Notes under the pieces: model-generated | What the model saw: the letters and a program-made list of their open reading frames with translations, nothing else | Told to the model about the DNA's origin: nothing | Databases searched by the model: none | Part shown: positions 4,369 to 5,255 of the stretch, piece after piece | Layout: every line of letters starts with the position of its first letter | Position numbering within the stretch: position 1 is the first letter of the stretch | Translations under genes and position numbers: made by a program | Assembly: GCA_014376345.1 (NCBI GenBank) | Contig: JACMRS010000259.1 | Coordinates: 1-5,255 of the forward strand | Length of the DNA: 5,255 nt | From: Bacteroidia bacterium | Lineage (GTDB): Bacteria > Bacteroidota > Bacteroidia > NS11-12g > UBA955 | Direction of reading: 5' to 3'

Positions 4369-5255
4369 TGGATAATTACGACATTGCCGCAAAGTTGAGT
4401 GATTACGCTCAGCTACTTGAACTTTACGACAGCAATACTTTTAAAATCAGATCTTACAGCACAGCTGCTTATAATATTTCTAAAAAGATAAGAGAACCTT
4501 TGGGTGAACTTTCTGAAGAAGCACTTCTTGAAATACCTTCTCTTGGTAAAGGATTAGCTGCTAAAGTATATGAAATTGCACAAACCGGAAGTTTTGAAGA
4601 ACTCAACGACTTGCTGATTTCCACACCGACAGGTGTTCAGGAAATGCTTCATATTAAAGGTATTGGTCCGAAGAAAGTAAGTGTTATCTGGAAAGAATTA
4701 GGAATTGATACTGTTGGAGATTTACTTTATGCTTGTCAGGAAAACAGACTGGTTGCAGCCAAAGGTTTCGGATTAAAAACACAGGCTCAAATTATTAAAG
4801 ATATTGAATACAAAGCGTCGAACAGCGGATTATTTCACTGGGCTAAAGTTGAACCTTTTGTTGTGGCATTATTAGAACTTATCAGAAGTTGTGATGAAGT
4901 GGAAGAAGCTGAAGCAGCGGGTGATTTCAGGAGATTAAATGAAAGTATTGATAATGTTGAAATAGTGGCTGCATGCAATAATAGCAGTGCACTTTCAGAA
5001 TATTTAAAACAGAGCGTGATTACTATTGAGACTGTCGATAAGGATTTCATTAAAATTATTTATGCTGAAATATTGCCTGTGACAATTTATACTGTTCCCC
5101 GCCCGCAATATGCCTATGAACTTTTAAAGCACACTGCAACTGAAGAACATTTAACTAAAACAGGATTTACAAATCTTACTGAAACTGCTTTTAATAATGA
5201 AGAAGCAATCTATACAACTCTTGGTCTGCCTTATATTTTACCTGAGCTTCGCGAA
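4368..5255 (+). CDS. PolX-family protein with degenerate polymerase site, 5' part
   Basis: The first 296 residues of a PolX-like protein are visible; the frame is still open at the window edge. The N-terminal 8-kDa-like domain has FKIRSYSTAAYNI (25-37), a helix-hairpin-helix IPSLGKGLAAKV (56-67) whose Lys66 aligns by eye with the lyase Lys72 of DNA polymerase beta, a second helix-hairpin-helix IKGIGPKKV (96-104) and a third near 130-145. The nucleotidyltransferase region is degenerate. The usual GS-x-RR motif reads GDFRR (185-189). The D-x-D metal-binding aspartates are replaced by Asn196 and Glu198 (IDNVEIV). The third aspartate, in the V-D-L-R motif, is replaced by Thr239 (VTIYTV). The family sequence LGLPYI-x-PELRE (285-296) that precedes the PHP domain is intact, so a PHP phosphoesterase/exonuclease domain probably follows beyond 5255. 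A DNA-binding, polymerase-dead PolX relative in repair is the likeliest role. The start ATG overlaps the upstream stop codon. Confidence 0.9.
   Translation, partial: MDNYDIAAKLSDYAQLLELYDSNTFKIRSYSTAAYNISKKIREPLGELSEEALLEIPSLGKGLAAKVYEIAQTGSFEELNDLLISTPTGVQEMLHIKGIGPKKVSVIWKELGIDTVGDLLYACQENRLVAAKGFGLKTQAQIIKDIEYKASNSGLFHWAKVEPFVVALLELIRSCDEVEEAEAAGDFRRLNESIDNVEIVAACNNSSALSEYLKQSVITIETVDKDFIKIIYAEILPVTIYTVPRPQYAYELLKHTATEEHLTKTGFTNLTETAFNNEEAIYTTLGLPYILPELRE

Noticed and set aside
4835..5050. 71-codon minus-strand Ser/Leu-rich open frame
   Set aside because: It lies within the PolX-like coding region and has the composition expected of a shadow of acidic helical sequence.
4368..5255. PolX-like gene considered as a pseudogene
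   Set aside because: The frame is uninterrupted over 296 codons, and the DNA-binding modules and the domain-junction motif are preserved; only the polymerase catalytic residues are changed, which fits functional change better than decay.

Overview
The window looks like chromosomal DNA from a member of the Bacteroidota. The evidence is the AT-rich composition, a PUR-type (DUF3276) nucleic-acid-binding protein characteristic of that phylum, starts without clear Shine-Dalgarno sequences, and several matches to the Bacteroidota -7 promoter element TAnnTTTG. No RNA gene, CRISPR array, insertion sequence or phage gene is visible. The genus cannot be fixed from the sequence alone.

Layout: (1) Positions 1-498 (+) hold the 3' end of a TPR-type protein. 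(2) Positions 503-3383 (-) hold a tightly packed five-gene operon. In transcription order it encodes a four-helix DUF4199-like membrane protein, a PlsC-type acyltransferase, GatC, a LolD/MacB-type ABC ATPase and a PduO-type cob(I)alamin adenosyltransferase. Its junctions are TAATG, ATGA, a 9-nt gap and TAAATG, so translation is probably coupled. (3) Positions 3437-3742 (-) hold the PUR/DUF3276 gene, with its own probable promoter. (4) Positions 3743-3936 form a divergent intergenic region with a 13-bp AT-rich inverted repeat whose two arms each contain a TAAATTTG element. (5) Positions 3937-5255 (+) hold a small secreted protein of unknown function, overlapping by one base (TAATG) the start of a PolX-family gene that runs off the end of the window.

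The most interesting observation is in the PolX-like protein. Its helix-hairpin-helix modules, and the conserved sequence that normally leads into the PHP nuclease domain, are intact. By-eye alignment shows that all three polymerase catalytic aspartates and the GS motif have been replaced, so it is probably not a DNA polymerase. It may instead be a DNA-binding PHP nuclease or phosphatase. A second point is that the promoter-like element ahead of the secreted-protein gene lies only 4 nt before its ATG, which would give a leaderless mRNA.

The genes of the minus operon (lipid acylation, tRNA-dependent amidation, an exporter ATPase, adenosylcobalamin formation) do not form one pathway. They look like a housekeeping cluster held together by shared transcription. 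I see no convincing new defence or mobile system here.
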